Source: Pseudomonas sp. H1h (GTDB lineage Bacteria; Pseudomonadota; Gammaproteobacteria; Pseudomonadales; Pseudomonadaceae). Taken from it: a stretch of DNA of 64,000 nt. The notes under the pieces are model-generated. The model did not search any database. It was not told where the DNA came from and saw only the letters and a list, made by a program, of their open reading frames with translations. The stretch is taken from contig NZ_AYMJ01000012.1 in the NCBI RefSeq assembly GCF_000633255.1, positions 1 through 64,000 of the forward strand. The letters run 5' to 3'. The translations under genes were made by a program, and so were the position numbers. The first letter of the stretch is position 1, and every line of letters starts with the position of its first letter. Shown here piece by piece: positions 1-11,669 of the stretch.

Positions 1-12
1 ATGCGATCAAAC

Positions 13-40
13 TGTGGGAGCGGGCTTGCTCGCGAAGAGG
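13..40 (+). repeat. REP element, single copy at the window edge
   Basis: A 28-base palindromic REP unit (TGTGGGAGCGGGCTTGCTCG followed by CGAAGAGG) lies just downstream of the chemoreceptor stop codon. The same unit recurs, usually as inverted pairs, at five other intergenic sites in the window. A partner copy, if there is one, would lie to the left of position 1. Confidence 0.85.
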
Positions 41-55
41 CCCGACCAGACAACA

Positions 56-1990
56 TCAAGCCCGGAACTGCCCCAGGCTTGCCTTCAACTGCGCCGCCAA
101 CCCATCCAGCACCTTGCCACTGGCCGTGGTCTCCACCACCGCCTGCGCCGCTTTCTCGGCCTGGGCATGAATGGTCTCGACCCGCCCACGAACCGCTTGT
201 GCGCCCTGCGCCTGATGCGCTGCCGCCTGCGTCGCCAGCCCGATCGCCGCGTGCACCTGCTCGACCGAGGCCTGTACCGACTGCTGCAACCGCGCACTGT
301 CGCGCAACACCAGCAAACCTTCGCTGGCTTGGCGCCCGGCCTGACCGATCGCCTCGACCGCCTCACGCGCGCCCTGCTGCAAGGCGACGATGTGCGCCTG
401 AATGTCGCCAGTCGAGCTTTGCGTCTTGCTCGCCAGGGCGCGCACTTCATCCGCCACCACTGCGAATCCACGCCCGGTCTCACCGGCCCGCGCCGCTTCA
501 ATAGCCGCATTGAGCGCCAGCAGGTTGGTCTGTTCGGCGATCCCGTGAATCACCGTCAGCACCACTTCAATCTGTTCACTCTGCTGCGCCAGTCGCTCGA
601 TCACTTTCGCCCCGGTATCCACCTGCCCGGCCAGCGCCTCGATCAGGCTGCCGACCTTGGCCGAGGTGCGGGTGTTTTCGTCAGTGGCCTGGCGAATATC
701 CACTACCTGCTTTAATGCCGCCTGCATCGCATGGCTTTCCGATTGTGCCTCGTCGGCCATTTGCGACAGCGCGCGCAGGCTTTCCGCAACCTCGTCACGC
801 TGCATCCCGGCGGCCGCATCGGCACCGGCGTTGCGCAGGGTCATTGCACCGATTTCCACGCCCGTGCGCTGAGCCACGTCGCCCGCTTCGCGCACGATGG
901 GCTGCAACTTATCCACAAAGCGATTGACCGCCGAGGCCATGTCGCCAATCTCGTCCTTGCTGTTGATCTGCACACGCTTGGTCAGGTCGCCCTCGCCTGC
1001 CGCGAGGTCATCCATCGCAGCGTTGAGCATCTTCAAGCGATTGACCACCCGATGCCCCAGCACCACCGCCAGCAACAGCAGCACCCCACAGCCGACCAGC
1101 GCCAGGCCCATGCCGATCCGCCAACGCAAGGTCGCGGCAGCGTCCTGCACGGTGCTGCGGGTGTTGGCTTTCATCTCGGCAGCGGTGGATTGCGCCGACT
1201 GCAAACGCGCCTGCATTGCTGCGGCGCTGTCAGCGGCGGCCCCCTTCAGGCTGTCGCCGACCAATTGATCACTGCTGGCGATCAGCGCCGAGAAGCGCTG
1301 GTCGAGTGCTGCCAGATCGGTTTCCACCGAGGCCGTCGAAACGCCCATCAGTACCTTGCCGATTTCCACGCCATTGGGATTGATCGAGGCCTCGAGGTAG
1401 TAGACCGACGGATCGTGCTTCGCCGCGTCCAGCACCTTGTCCAGCGCACGCTCGCCCTGACCTTTTTCCAACAGGGCCTTGTTGATCGGATTTTCGCGGT
1501 TGAGGTAGCGCGTCAGATGCTGCCCGGTGGCGTCGTCATAGACCACGAACAGCACGTTGGGATTGCGCAGGGCACGACGGGCGAATTCGGAAAGGGTCGG
1601 CACGTCGCTGTCCCACATGGCACGCGGTGCAACCGAGGCGAGCAACTGAGCCATGTCATTGGCCGAGTCCTTCAGGTCCTTTTCCAACGTCGTGCGCAGT
1701 TGTGCCTGCTCGTCCTTCAGACGCGAGGACAGGCCGGCAGTCAGGCGCTGACGAGTGTTGGTGGACAAGGTATCGAGGCTCGACGTGACCTCACGCCCGG
1801 CCTGCTCCAGCTCACCGGACAGCTTCTGGCTGTCGACGCCCAGGCGAGCGCCAAGATCGGCTTCCAGCGCGGTGACCGTGCTCCGCGTCAGGGCGACTGC
1901 CACCAGCACTTGCACCAAAAGGGCGATACCAAGGGTAACGAACACGGGCCGCAACAAACGGCTTTGTAACAGTGAGAGAACGGCCGACAC
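56..1990 (-). CDS. methyl-accepting chemotaxis protein
   Basis: Transmembrane chemoreceptor that would signal to CheA/CheW. The product is about 644 residues. TM1 lies near residues 12-32 and a sensory region of about 260 residues follows. TM2 is near 292-314, then a HAMP segment ([17 protein letters not shown]) and a long cytoplasmic coiled coil. The hairpin-tip signature [20 protein letters not shown] sits near residue 490. No CheR/CheB-binding pentapeptide is visible at the C-terminus. I chose the GTG at 1990 because an AGAGGGA ribosome site lies 6 nt upstream; the longer reading back to 2086 adds an unlikely N-terminal extension through the purA terminator. The ligand is unknown. From memory, P. 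putida has a receptor at the same place beside purA. Confidence 0.93.
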   Translation of the reverse strand: MSAVLSLLQSRLLRPVFVTLGIALLVQVLVAVALTRSTVTALEADLGARLGVDSQKLSGELEQAGREVTSSLDTLSTNTRQRLTAGLSSRLKDEQAQLRTTLEKDLKDSANDMAQLLASVAPRAMWDSDVPTLSEFARRALRNPNVLFVVYDDATGQHLTRYLNRENPINKALLEKGQGERALDKVLDAAKHDPSVYYLEASINPNGVEIGKVLMGVSTASVETDLAALDQRFSALIASSDQLVGDSLKGAAADSAAAMQARLQSAQSTAAEMKANTRSTVQDAAATLRWRIGMGLALVGCGVLLLLAVVLGHRVVNRLKMLNAAMDDLAAGEGDLTKRVQINSKDEIGDMASAVNRFVDKLQPIVREAGDVAQRTGVEIGAMTLRNAGADAAAGMQRDEVAESLRALSQMADEAQSESHAMQAALKQVVDIRQATDENTRTSAKVGSLIEALAGQVDTGAKVIERLAQQSEQIEVVLTVIHGIAEQTNLLALNAAIEAARAGETGRGFAVVADEVRALASKTQSSTGDIQAHIVALQQGAREAVEAIGQAGRQASEGLLVLRDSARLQQSVQASVEQVHAAIGLATQAAAHQAQGAQAVRGRVETIHAQAEKAAQAVVETTASGKVLDGLAAQLKASLGQFRA

Positions 1991-2084
1991 TGTGAATCCC
2001 TCTACTTCTGACGCCATTAATTTGATGGCACTCTTGTAGACAGATTTACAGCAAAGGTCATGCCGTGCAGCCGGCATAAACGAC

Positions 2085-2108
2085 AAAGGCCCCGATTAAG
2101 GGGCCTTT
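2085..2108 (-). terminator. terminator after purA
   Basis: A perfect 9-bp stem (AAAGGCCCC / GGGGCCTTT) with a 6-nt loop lies 22 nt beyond the purA stop. T-rich sequence flanks both sides, so it could also work on the plus strand, but only purA and the chemoreceptor read through here and both are on the minus strand. Confidence 0.75.
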
Positions 2109-2129
2109 GGTTTTTACATCAACAACTTA

Positions 2130-3473
<1,344 letters not shown>

Positions 3474-4661
3474 TCAAGAAGCCAGTGGCGATACTTGCCA
3501 AAGCCCGTTCTGCTGAATCAATTGCCGGTCGCAGTCCGCATCACGGGCGGCGGCCAAAGGTTGTCCAGGCAACGCCTGAACGACACGCTGACCCTCACTG
3601 CGCAACTGGCAAACCTGCTGCCAGAGTGCCGTATCCGTACTGTCAGGCATCCAGATACCGCCAGACGGTAGCTCGATTTCAGCACGCCCCAGGGTCACCA
3701 GGGTTTTCAAATCGGTAGAGAAGCCGGTCGCCGGACGGGCACGACCGAAGTCGGCGCCGATGTCATCGTAACGACCGCCCTGAGCGATGGACTGACCCAC
3801 GCCCGGTACAAACACCGCGAACACCACACCGGTGTGGTAGTGGTAGCCGCGCAGCTCACCCAGATCGAAGTACAGCGGCAGATCCGGGAAGCGCGCCGAC
3901 AGACGCTCGGCGATCGCCAGCAAGTCTTCCAGCGCGGCCAGCACCGGCGCCGGCGCATTGGCCAGACGCTCACGGGCGGCAGCCAGCACTTCACGCCCGC
4001 CACACAGATCGACCAGCGCCCGCAGCATGCCGGACAAGTCCGCCGGCAAGCCTTCGGTCAAGGTAATGACCTCGTCGATGGCCTTGCGTTGCAACGCATC
4101 GAACAACTGCTGCTCGACTTCACCCGACAGACCGGCCGCACGTGCCAGTCCACGGTAGATGCCGACATGACCGAGGTCCATGTGTACATCCGGCACATCG
4201 GCCAGTTGCAGCATGGCCAGCATCAGACTGATCACTTCAACGTCACTGCTCGGGCTGGCGTCGCCGTACAACTCGGCGCCCAACTGGATCGGGCTGCGCG
4301 AGGACGACAGTGCACGCGGCTGGGCATGCAGCACGCTGCCGGCGTAGCACAGACGGCTCGGGCCTTCGCGACGCAGGGTGTGCGCATCGATGCGCGCCAC
4401 TTGCGGCGTGATGTCGGCACGGAACCCCATCTGCCGGCCCGATTGCGGGTCGATGACCTTGAAGGTACGCAGATCCAGGTCCTGGCCCGCACCGGTCAGC
4501 AGGGATTCCAGGTACTCGATATGGGGAGTCACGACAAACTCGTAACCCCAGCTCTGGAACAGATCCAACACCTGACGACGCGCGACTTCAATGCGCGCCG
4601 CTTCCGGTGGCAGTACTTCTTCGATGCCATCTGGCAGCAGCCAGCGGTCTACCGTTGCCAT
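3474..4661 (-). CDS. hisZ: ATP phosphoribosyltransferase regulatory subunit
   Basis: Class II aminoacyl-tRNA-synthetase-like regulatory partner of the short-form HisG, needed for the first step of histidine synthesis and its feedback control. The product is 395 residues, starting [20 protein letters not shown], with HisRS-like motifs (GAELYGD; a C-terminal region with a GGRYDD loop). The GGGGAATGGCGTA sequence just upstream supports the ATG at 4661. The partner hisG is not in the window. Having hisZ next to purA is the usual arrangement in pseudomonads. Confidence 0.96.
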   Translation of the reverse strand: MATVDRWLLPDGIEEVLPPEAARIEVARRQVLDLFQSWGYEFVVTPHIEYLESLLTGAGQDLDLRTFKVIDPQSGRQMGFRADITPQVARIDAHTLRREGPSRLCYAGSVLHAQPRALSSSRSPIQLGAELYGDASPSSDVEVISLMLAMLQLADVPDVHMDLGHVGIYRGLARAAGLSGEVEQQLFDALQRKAIDEVITLTEGLPADLSGMLRALVDLCGGREVLAAARERLANAPAPVLAALEDLLAIAERLSARFPDLPLYFDLGELRGYHYHTGVVFAVFVPGVGQSIAQGGRYDDIGADFGRARPATGFSTDLKTLVTLGRAEIELPSGGIWMPDSTDTALWQQVCQLRSEGQRVVQALPGQPLAAARDADCDRQLIQQNGLWQVSPLAS

Positions 4662-4974
4662 TACGCCATTCCCCTTTGATCCGGGCGGCCAGCCTGCGGG
4701 CGAGCCTTGAGTGAAGCAGAAAATGACCGGCCCGTTCAAAACGCACGCGCATGAACGACGCGGCGAAAGGCCTGTTACCGGCTTCGCCCATCACTTTCCT
4801 CGAAAATCTCTCGGGCCATTCAACCCGATGCCTGCAACAAAAAACAGCAATCAAACGTGCAGACGCAAAAAAGCCGGGAATTTCCCGGCTGCCGCATCAT
4901 ACACACGTTTTCCCAAAGGATCACCCCGCCCGAGGTTTTAGCCGCCGGGCGGAGCGATTCAGGTCAACGTCGCA
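4662..4974. other. 312-bp intergenic region between hflC and hisZ
   Basis: Holds the hflC terminator (4866-4890) and presumably the hisZ promoter. I looked for a small DUF2065-type gene, which I recall lying between hflC and hisZ in P. aeruginosa, and found no convincing reading frame. The minus-strand frame that crosses 4854-4588 runs into hisZ out of frame and has no membrane-protein character. Confidence 0.6.
4866..4890 (-). terminator. terminator after hflC
   Basis: Stem AGCCGGGA / TCCCGGCT with a 3-nt loop, followed on the minus strand by six Ts. It sits about 85 bp beyond the hflC stop and would separate the hfq-hflX-hflK-hflC unit from hisZ. Confidence 0.85.
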
Positions 4975-5844
4975 TCAAGGCTTGGACTTTTCCAGATAGC
5001 GGAAGAAGTCGCTGCTTGGGTCGAGAACCATGACGTCGGATTTGTTCGCGAAGCTCTCACGGTAGGCACGCAGGCTACGGTAAAAACCGTAGAACTCCTG
5101 ATCCTGACCGTAGGCCTTGGAGTAGATCGCAGCAGCCTGGGCATCACCATCACCGCGAACCTCTTCGGATTCACGATAGGCTTCAGCCAGCAGTACGCGG
5201 CGTTGACGATCGGCGTCGGCACGAATGCCCTCGGCCAGCTCGTTACCCTTGGCGCGGTGCTCGCGAGCTTCACGCTCACGCTCGGTGCTCATACGCTCGA
5301 ACACGCTGCGGTTCACTTCCTTCGGCAGATCGATGGCCTTGACCCGGACATCGACCACTTCGATACCCAGCTCTTTTTCCGCCATCGAGTTCAGCGACGC
5401 GGTGATGTCAGCCATCAGCGCATCACGCTCACCCGACACCACTTCGTGCAGGGTGCGCTTGCCGAACTGGTCACGCAGGCCCGATTCCAGACGACGGGAC
5501 AGACGCTCGTCGGCGATCTGCTTGAGGCCGGAAGTCGCGGTGTAGAAGCGCTCGGCATCTTTCACCCGCCACTTGGCGTAGGCATCGACCATCACGGCTT
5601 TCTTTTCCAGGGTCAGGAAACGCTGTGTCGGTGCGTCCAGCGTCATCAGACGTGCGTCAAATTTACGCACCTGGTTAACGTAAGGCACCTTCACATGCAG
5701 ACCCGGCTGAACATCAGCCTGAACCACACGGCCGAACTGCAGCAACACCGCGCGCTCGGTCTGAGCCACGATGTAGAAGCAGTTCCAGCCAACCAGAACC
5801 ACAACGACGCCAACAATCAGGGCGATCAGCGATTTATTGCTCAT
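4975..5844 (-). CDS. hflC: HflC, SPFH-family modulator of FtsH
   Basis: Inner-membrane SPFH/band-7 protein that forms the HflKC cage around the FtsH protease and modulates it. The product is 289 residues. It has one N-terminal membrane segment (about residues 7-26), then the SPFH domain beginning near TERAVLLQFGRVV, and a charged helical region rich in Glu/Arg (REREAREHRAKGNELAEG). The ATG shares one base with the hflK TGA (TGATG), so the two are translationally coupled, as expected for equal partners. Confidence 0.97.
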   Translation of the reverse strand: MSNKSLIALIVGVVVVLVGWNCFYIVAQTERAVLLQFGRVVQADVQPGLHVKVPYVNQVRKFDARLMTLDAPTQRFLTLEKKAVMVDAYAKWRVKDAERFYTATSGLKQIADERLSRRLESGLRDQFGKRTLHEVVSGERDALMADITASLNSMAEKELGIEVVDVRVKAIDLPKEVNRSVFERMSTEREREAREHRAKGNELAEGIRADADRQRRVLLAEAYRESEEVRGDGDAQAAAIYSKAYGQDQEFYGFYRSLRAYRESFANKSDVMVLDPSSDFFRYLEKSKP

Positions 5845-7022
5845 CAGCGGGTCTCCCTTGTGCGTGTCTGCGGCAGGTCAGTGACATGCGGCACGACGTC
5901 CGTGTTGTTGCTGGCAGCGGCCGAACCGGTCACTGGTGCATTGCTGCCACCCGAGCTGTTCTGAATCATCTTGTCCAACGGCAGGTAAAGCAGGTTGCTC
6001 TGGCCGTTCTTGTTGCCGGTCACGAGTACCTTGCTGGTATTGCTGAAGACTTCCTGCATGGTGTCCAGGTACAGACGCTGGCGGGTGACTTCAGGTGCCT
6101 TGCGATACTCGGCCACCAGTTTGGTGAAGCGGTCAGCCTCACCCTTGGCGCGCGAGATCGTCTCGTCACGGTAACCATTGGCATCTTCGAGGATGCGCTG
6201 GGCCTGACCACGGGCTTCCGGCACGACGCCGTTGGCATAGGTTTCAGCCTGGTTGCGCGAACGCTGCTCGTCTTCACGGGCGCGGATCACGTCGTCGAAG
6301 GCTTCCTGCACTTCACGCGGGGCTGCCGCGTTCTGCACGTTGACCTGAGTAACGGTGATACCGGTGCGATAGGTATCGAGGAAGCGTTGCAGACGCTCCT
6401 TGATTTCGCTGGCCATCAGTTCACGACCTTCGGTCAGCACCTGGTCCATGGCGGTCGAACCCACCACGTGGCGCAGGGCGCTGTCGGTCGCATGCTGCAG
6501 GCTGATTTCCGGCTGATCGACGTTCAGCACAAAGTCCTGCAGGTTGGTGATCTTGTACTGCACGGTCAGCGGCACTTCGACGATGTTTTCGTCTTCGGTC
6601 AGCATCTGGCCCTGCTTGGTGTACGCACGCTCACGCGTTACGTTTTCCATGTACTTCTTGTCGATCGGCGGGAAATAGATGTTCAGGCCCGGGCCGACAG
6701 TCTCGTAGTACTTGCCGAAGCGCAGCACCACGGCTTGCTCCTGCTCGTCGACTACATAGACCGCGCTGTACAGCCAGACAGCCGCCAGCACCACGAGGCC
6801 GATGCCGAGCAGACCGCCGAAGCCGCCACCACTCCTGCCCGAACCACCGCCGTCATCACCACCGCGTTTCTTACCACCACCGAACAACCCGTTCAGGCTT
6901 TCCTGCAGCTTTCGGAAGGCCTCGTCGAGATCCGGTGGCCCCTTGCGGTCGCCGTTATTGCGGCGCTTGCCACCCCAAGGATCCTGATTATTCGAGTTGC
7001 CACCCGGCTCATTCCAAGCCAT
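5844..7022 (-). CDS. hflK: HflK, SPFH-family modulator of FtsH
   Basis: Partner of HflC in the periplasmic-facing HflKC complex. The product is 392 residues. The cytoplasmic N-terminus is Gly/Asn rich, with a PWGGKRRNNGDRKGPPDL-type stretch and a Gly-rich linker. One membrane segment is at about 70-90, followed by the SPFH domain (VVLRFGKYYETVGPGLN). The ATG at 7022 gives the canonical MAWNEPGG start; a longer reading to 7100 adds unrelated residues. hflX ends about 97 bp upstream. Confidence 0.97.
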   Translation of the reverse strand: MAWNEPGGNSNNQDPWGGKRRNNGDRKGPPDLDEAFRKLQESLNGLFGGGKKRGGDDGGGSGRSGGGFGGLLGIGLVVLAAVWLYSAVYVVDEQEQAVVLRFGKYYETVGPGLNIYFPPIDKKYMENVTRERAYTKQGQMLTEDENIVEVPLTVQYKITNLQDFVLNVDQPEISLQHATDSALRHVVGSTAMDQVLTEGRELMASEIKERLQRFLDTYRTGITVTQVNVQNAAAPREVQEAFDDVIRAREDEQRSRNQAETYANGVVPEARGQAQRILEDANGYRDETISRAKGEADRFTKLVAEYRKAPEVTRQRLYLDTMQEVFSNTSKVLVTGNKNGQSNLLYLPLDKMIQNSSGGSNAPVTGSAAASNNTDVVPHVTDLPQTRTRETR

Positions 7023-7118
7023 AGCGCTCTCCATCTGATAAAGCAAAGACGCACCCACGGCGCGCCGACCAATGCTACAGAATGCCTGCCGTTGCGGCAC
7101 AACCGCTTTGCCAGGCTT

Positions 7119-8420
7119 TTATTGCAAAGTGTGTTGCTCGATGAATTCCATCGGCTGCAATCCTTCGCGGCTTACCAGTCGATTCAACTCGACCCGGGGC
7201 AAACGAACGGCCAGCAGGCAGATGCCTTCCTCGTCGTGCTCTTCTTTCTGCACCGCACCGAGTTCGAAGAACTGCGCACGCAGTCGAGCGAACCGTTGCG
7301 GCAAGCGCAATGTCCCCACGAACAAATCACTGCCCAGCAACTCGGCAATGGCTTGTTCCAGCAATTCCAGACCCGTGCCATCGCGCGCCGACAGCCACAC
7401 CCGTTGCGGCTTGCCATCGGCATCGCGCTGGATCTGTGGCTCAACGCCTTCAAGCAAATCGAGTTTGTTGTATACCTCAAGGATCGGCAAGTCCTGAGCC
7501 CCGATCTCCCCCAGCACCACCATCACCTGCTCGATCTGCAACATGCGATCCGGTTCAGCCGCATCGATCACGTGCAACAGCAGGTCGGAGTTACTCGACT
7601 CTTCGAGCGTAGACCGAAATGCCTCGACCAGCTTGTGCGGCAAGTGGCGAATGAAACCCACGGTGTCCGCGAGAACAATCGGCCCCAGGTCGTCCAGTTC
7701 CAGACGGCGCAAGGTCGGGTCGAGGGTGGCGAACAGCTGGTCAGCCGCGTACACCTCGGACTTGGTCACGTTATTGAACAGCGTGGACTTGCCGGCGTTG
7801 GTATAGCCCACCAGGGACACGGTCGGAATATCCGCACGCGAACGGCCGCGTCGCGATTGCTCGCGCTGGCTGCGTACTTTTTCCAGTCGACCCTTGATCT
7901 GGCGCAGGCGCACCCGCAGCAGACGGCGGTCGGTTTCGAGTTGGGTTTCACCCGGGCCACGCATGCCAATACCGCCACCCTGACGCTCAAGGTGAGTCCA
8001 GCCGCGAACCAGGCGGGTGCTCATGTGATCAAGCTGGGCCAGTTCTACCTGGAGCTTGCCTTCATGGGTACGGGCGCGCTGGGCGAAAATATCGAGAATC
8101 AGGCCGGTACGGTCGATCACGCGACACTCGAAAACACGTTCGAGGTTACGTTCCTGACTGGGCGTGAGAATGTGATTGAAAATCACCAGATCGGCTTCTT
8201 CAGCCTTGACCAGGTCGCGCAGTTCCTCGACCTTGCCGCTGCCGATCAGGAATTTGGCGGTTGGCCGATGACGCGGTACGTTAAAAAACGCAACGGTCTC
8301 GGCGCCCGCCGAATTAGCCAATTCCTGAAACTCCTGCGGATCTTCGCGCGCCTCAGGGTCCTGACCATCCAAGTGAACGAGGATCACTCGCTCACCACCA
8401 CCGTGGCGCTCAAAGAACAA
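7119..8420 (-). CDS. hflX: GTPase HflX, ribosome rescue/splitting factor
   Basis: TRAFAC-class GTPase that binds the 50S subunit and splits stalled ribosomes in related bacteria. The product is 433 residues. The N-terminal HflX domain includes FNHILTPSQERNLE and the Gly-rich GGGIGMRGPGETQLE linker. The G domain follows: G1 GYTNAGKSTLFN, G3 DTVGFIRHLPHKLVEAF, G4 NKLDLL. The start appears to be TTG, placed 5 nt after a TAGGAGT ribosome site; no ATG gives an intact N-terminus. It lies 12 bp downstream of hfq, as in other gamma-proteobacteria. Confidence 0.96.
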   Translation of the reverse strand: MFFERHGGGERVILVHLDGQDPEAREDPQEFQELANSAGAETVAFFNVPRHRPTAKFLIGSGKVEELRDLVKAEEADLVIFNHILTPSQERNLERVFECRVIDRTGLILDIFAQRARTHEGKLQVELAQLDHMSTRLVRGWTHLERQGGGIGMRGPGETQLETDRRLLRVRLRQIKGRLEKVRSQREQSRRGRSRADIPTVSLVGYTNAGKSTLFNNVTKSEVYAADQLFATLDPTLRRLELDDLGPIVLADTVGFIRHLPHKLVEAFRSTLEESSNSDLLLHVIDAAEPDRMLQIEQVMVVLGEIGAQDLPILEVYNKLDLLEGVEPQIQRDADGKPQRVWLSARDGTGLELLEQAIAELLGSDLFVGTLRLPQRFARLRAQFFELGAVQKEEHDEEGICLLAVRLPRVELNRLVSREGLQPMEFIEQHTLQ

Positions 8421-8432
8421 AGGAGACTCCTA

Positions 8433-8693
8433 TCAGGCGTTACCTGGCTCAGCGTCACCTGCATCGGATTCGGTTGCGCTAGGCAGACGAATTGGACGTA
8501 CTGGCACGACTGTCGAGATAGCGTGTTTGTAAACCATCTGGCTTACGGTGTTTTTCAGCAGGATAACGAACTGGTCGAACGACTCGATCGTGCCCTGCAG
8601 TTTGATACCGTTGACCAGGTAGATGGAAACCCCAACTTTCTCTTTACGTAAAGTATTCAAGTAAGGGTCTTGTAGCGAATGCCCTTTTGACAT
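8433..8693 (-). CDS. hfq: RNA chaperone Hfq
   Basis: Hexameric Sm-like RNA-binding protein that pairs small RNAs with mRNAs and, in pseudomonads, works with Crc in catabolite repression. The product is 86 residues. It starts [20 protein letters not shown], with Sm1 ([13 protein letters not shown]) and Sm2 ([10 protein letters not shown]) motifs and a short acidic tail. A strong AAGGAG ribosome site lies 8 nt before the ATG. It sits between miaA and hflX in the classic order. Confidence 0.98.
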   Translation of the reverse strand: MSKGHSLQDPYLNTLRKEKVGVSIYLVNGIKLQGTIESFDQFVILLKNTVSQMVYKHAISTVVPVRPIRLPSATESDAGDAEPGNA

Positions 8694-8787
8694 GTGCCGC
8701 ACTCCTTTAAGGATTCAATAATAAAAATAGGTAATTCAGATGGCTTTGGCCGCCACACCCCCAAGGATAGACGGCAATTGCAAGGAC

Positions 8788-9759
8788 TCAGCTCAATATG
8801 GAGATGGTCCCAAGGTATTTCAAGGCGCGTGGCAGATTGTCGCAATCAAGACTGTCCAGCCAGTGCAGATCATCCCAGCTGCGCAGCCAGGTGAACTGGC
8901 GTTTGGCCAATTGACGCGTGGCAATGATGCCGCGTTCCTGCATTTCGGCTAACGACAGCTTGCCGTCCAGATAGTCCCAGACTTGGCGGTAGCCTACCGC
9001 ACGTATAGACGGCAACCCCGAATGCAGGTCACTTCTTTTACGCAGGGCTACGACCTCGTCGATGAACCCCTGTTCCAGCATATTTGTGAATCTTTGTTTA
9101 ATGCGCTCGTGCAGTACCTGACGATTTGCCGGAGCAATGGCCAAGTTCGCGACAGTATAGGGCAATTGTTGCCGTCCCGAAGCGGCTGCTTCAGTACTTT
9201 GCGCAGATTGTTGCTGACGCAGGGCGGTCATGCTCTGGCCGCTGACCCGATAAACCTCCAGCGCACGACTCAGGCGCTGTGGATCATTGGGGTGAATGCG
9301 CGCCGCCGACTCTGGGTCGATCACCGCCAACTGCTCGTGCAGGGCTTGCCAGCCAAGGCGTGCAGCCTCTGCTTCGATCTGCGCGCGGACCTCCGGGTCC
9401 GCGGCCGGCATGTCCGCCAGACCATCGACCAACGCCTTGTAATAGAGCATCGTGCCGCCCACCAGCAGCGGAATTTTCCCGCGTGCGGTGATTTCAGCCA
9501 TGGCCTGCAGGGCATCGCGGCGGAAATCGGCGGCGGAATAGGCCTCTGCCGGGTCGAGAATGTCGATCAGGCGATGCGGGAACTCGGCCAGCAGTTCTTT
9601 CGAAGGCTTGGCGGTGCCGATGTCCATGCCACGATAGACCAACGCCGAATCGACGCTGATCAGCTCGCACGGCAGCACCTTGGTCAGCTCGATGGCCAGG
9701 TCGGTCTTGCCCGCAGCGGTCGGGCCCATCAGGAAAATCGCTGGAGGAAGCTGGCTCAT
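8788..9759 (-). CDS. miaA: tRNA dimethylallyltransferase
   Basis: Transfers the dimethylallyl group to A37 of tRNAs that read UNN codons. The product is 323 residues. The N-terminal P-loop is [14 protein letters not shown] and the substrate-binding stretch is [20 protein letters not shown]. The ATG at 9759 overlaps the mutL stop as TGATG, indicating translational coupling. The 94 bp between miaA and hfq probably hold an hfq promoter; I see no clear consensus there. Confidence 0.97.
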   Translation of the reverse strand: MSQLPPAIFLMGPTAAGKTDLAIELTKVLPCELISVDSALVYRGMDIGTAKPSKELLAEFPHRLIDILDPAEAYSAADFRRDALQAMAEITARGKIPLLVGGTMLYYKALVDGLADMPAADPEVRAQIEAEAARLGWQALHEQLAVIDPESAARIHPNDPQRLSRALEVYRVSGQSMTALRQQQSAQSTEAAASGRQQLPYTVANLAIAPANRQVLHERIKQRFTNMLEQGFIDEVVALRKRSDLHSGLPSIRAVGYRQVWDYLDGKLSLAEMQERGIIATRQLAKRQFTWLRSWDDLHWLDSLDCDNLPRALKYLGTISILS

Positions 9760-11669
9760 CAACGACCGCGCAGGAACAGTTTGTCCAGATCGTCCAGGCC
9801 CAATTGGGTCCAGGTCGGTCGGCCATGGTTGCATTGACCGCTGCGCTCGGTGTTTTCCATGTCACGCAGCAGGCCGTTCATTTCCGGCAGGGCCAGGCGC
9901 CGGTTGGCGCGGATCGCGCCGTGGCAGGCCATGGTGCCGAGCAGTTCGTTCAGGTGGGCCTGAATCCGGTCGCTGGTGCCGTATTCCATCAGGTCCGACA
10001 GCACATCGCCTACCAACCGGTTAGCCTCGGCCTGTTTGAGCAGCGCCGGAATCTGTCGGATCGCCAGGGTTTCCGGCCCCAGACGCTGCAGCTCGAAGCC
10101 CAGTCGCTGGAACCACGCAGCGTGTTCTTCGGCGCAATCGGCTTCACGCTGACTGACCGCCAGCGATTCCGGCACCAGCAATGGCTGGCCGCTCAGGCCT
10201 TCGCTGGCCATGGCGATCTTCAGGCGTTCATACATGATCCGCTCGTGAGCGGCGTGCATGTCCACCAGCACCAGCCCCTGAGCGTTCTCGGACAAAATAT
10301 AGATGCCCTTGAGCTGCGCCAGTGCGTAACCGAGCGGCGGAATGTCTTCCTGACCGGCCGGCAGCGCGTTGGCATTGGCCTCAGGCAGCGGCGCGAAAAA
10401 CTCGCGGTAGGCAGCCTGCGCCTCGGCGGCTGGCGGCACCGCAGATTGCGGCCGCGGCGTGTACTGATACTGATAAGCGCCGCCAGCACTGCCCCCGGAC
10501 GAGGTATTGAACGCCGGTTGCGCCTGCGGCTGCTCCAGCAGCGCGTTGGCCGCCAGACGCATTTCGCCCTGCGGGCCGAACTCACCGGCCTCGATGCCGG
10601 TTGGGCGGACGACGGCAGTGGTGACAGAACCGGCAAGCTGATCTTCCGGACGCACATCACCCAGCGCGCGGTGCAACGTGCCATAAAGGAAGTCATGCAC
10701 CATGCGTCCGTCACGGAAGCGCACTTCGTGCTTGGTCGGGTGCACGTTGACGTCGACCGCTGCCGGATCGACCTCGAAAAACAGCGCGAAGGTCGGATGA
10801 CGACCATTGAACAACACGTCGCGGTAAGCCTGGCGCACTGCGTGGGCCACCAGTTTGTCGCGCACCGCGCGGCCATTCACAAAGAAATACTGCAAATCCG
10901 CCTGACTGCGGTTGAACGTCGGCAATCCGACCCAGCCCCAGAGGTGCAGGCCATTGCGCTCGATCTCGATCGGCAGCGCCTGCTCAAGAAAGCCCGAGCC
11001 GCAAATCGCCGCCACACGCCGGGCGCGCGCCGCGTCATCATGGGCTTCGTGCAGGCTGAGGATGGTCTTGCCGTTGTGGCGCAGATGGAACGCCACGTCG
11101 AAACGCGCCAGCGCCAAACGCTTGATCACTTCTTGCAGATGATCGAATTCGGTTTTTTCGGTCTTGAGAAACTTGCGCCGCGCCGGCGTGTTGAAGAACA
11201 GGTCGCGCACTTCCACCGACGTTCCGACCGGATGCGCCGCCGGTTGCACCCGGGGCGCCATGTCGCGGCCCTCGGTCTCCACCTGCCAGGCCTGATCGGC
11301 ATCGCGGGTGCGCGAGGTCAGGGTCAGGCGCGCCACGGAGCTGATCGACGCGAGTGCTTCACCACGGAAGCCCAGGCTCATCACCTGTTCGAGATCTTCG
11401 AGATTACGAATCTTGCTGGTGGCGTGACGGGCCAAGGCCAGCGGCAGGTCGTCGGCAGAAATGCCGCTGCCGTCATCACGCACTCGCAACAGCTTGACGC
11501 CGCCCTGCTCGACATCGACATCGATGCGCCTGGCGCCGGAGTCGAGGCTGTTTTCCAGCAGCTCCTTGATCACCGAAGCCGGACGTTCAACCACCTCACC
11601 GGCGGCGATCTGGTTCGCCAGCCGGGGGCTGAGCAGTTCGATGCGTGCGGCGTTCAACAGCTGATTCAT
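9759..11669 (-). CDS. mutL: DNA mismatch repair protein MutL
   Basis: Couples MutS mismatch recognition to strand incision. The product is 636 residues. The N-terminal GHKL ATPase motifs are clear: [29 protein letters not shown] variable linker rich in Ala/Gln/Pro lies around residues 340-440. In the C-terminal domain, [12 protein letters not shown] fits the DQHA(X)2E(X)4E metal-binding motif of endonuclease-type MutL, which is expected because pseudomonads lack MutH. It starts with ATG inside the amiB stop (ATGA). Confidence 0.97.
   Translation of the reverse strand: MNQLLNAARIELLSPRLANQIAAGEVVERPASVIKELLENSLDSGARRIDVDVEQGGVKLLRVRDDGSGISADDLPLALARHATSKIRNLEDLEQVMSLGFRGEALASISSVARLTLTSRTRDADQAWQVETEGRDMAPRVQPAAHPVGTSVEVRDLFFNTPARRKFLKTEKTEFDHLQEVIKRLALARFDVAFHLRHNGKTILSLHEAHDDAARARRVAAICGSGFLEQALPIEIERNGLHLWGWVGLPTFNRSQADLQYFFVNGRAVRDKLVAHAVRQAYRDVLFNGRHPTFALFFEVDPAAVDVNVHPTKHEVRFRDGRMVHDFLYGTLHRALGDVRPEDQLAGSVTTAVVRPTGIEAGEFGPQGEMRLAANALLEQPQAQPAFNTSSGGSAGGAYQYQYTPRPQSAVPPAAEAQAAYREFFAPLPEANANALPAGQEDIPPLGYALAQLKGIYILSENAQGLVLVDMHAAHERIMYERLKIAMASEGLSGQPLLVPESLAVSQREADCAEEHAAWFQRLGFELQRLGPETLAIRQIPALLKQAEANRLVGDVLSDLMEYGTSDRIQAHLNELLGTMACHGAIRANRRLALPEMNGLLRDMENTERSGQCNHGRPTWTQLGLDDLDKLFLRGR

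Noticed and set aside
1990..2086. Longer N-terminal extension of the chemoreceptor
   Set aside because: It would run through the purA terminator hairpin and lacks a ribosome site, while the GTG at 1990 has a good one.
4588..4854. Minus-strand 88-codon frame upstream of hisZ as a possible DUF2065 gene
   Set aside because: It runs out of frame into hisZ, has no hydrophobic helices and does not resemble the DUF2065 pattern.
5886..8651. Very long plus-strand open frame (921 codons) antisense to hflK/hflX/hfq
   Set aside because: It is a mirror of three well-supported minus-strand genes in GC-rich DNA; it has no ribosome site and a His/Gln/Leu-rich composition typical of antisense frames.
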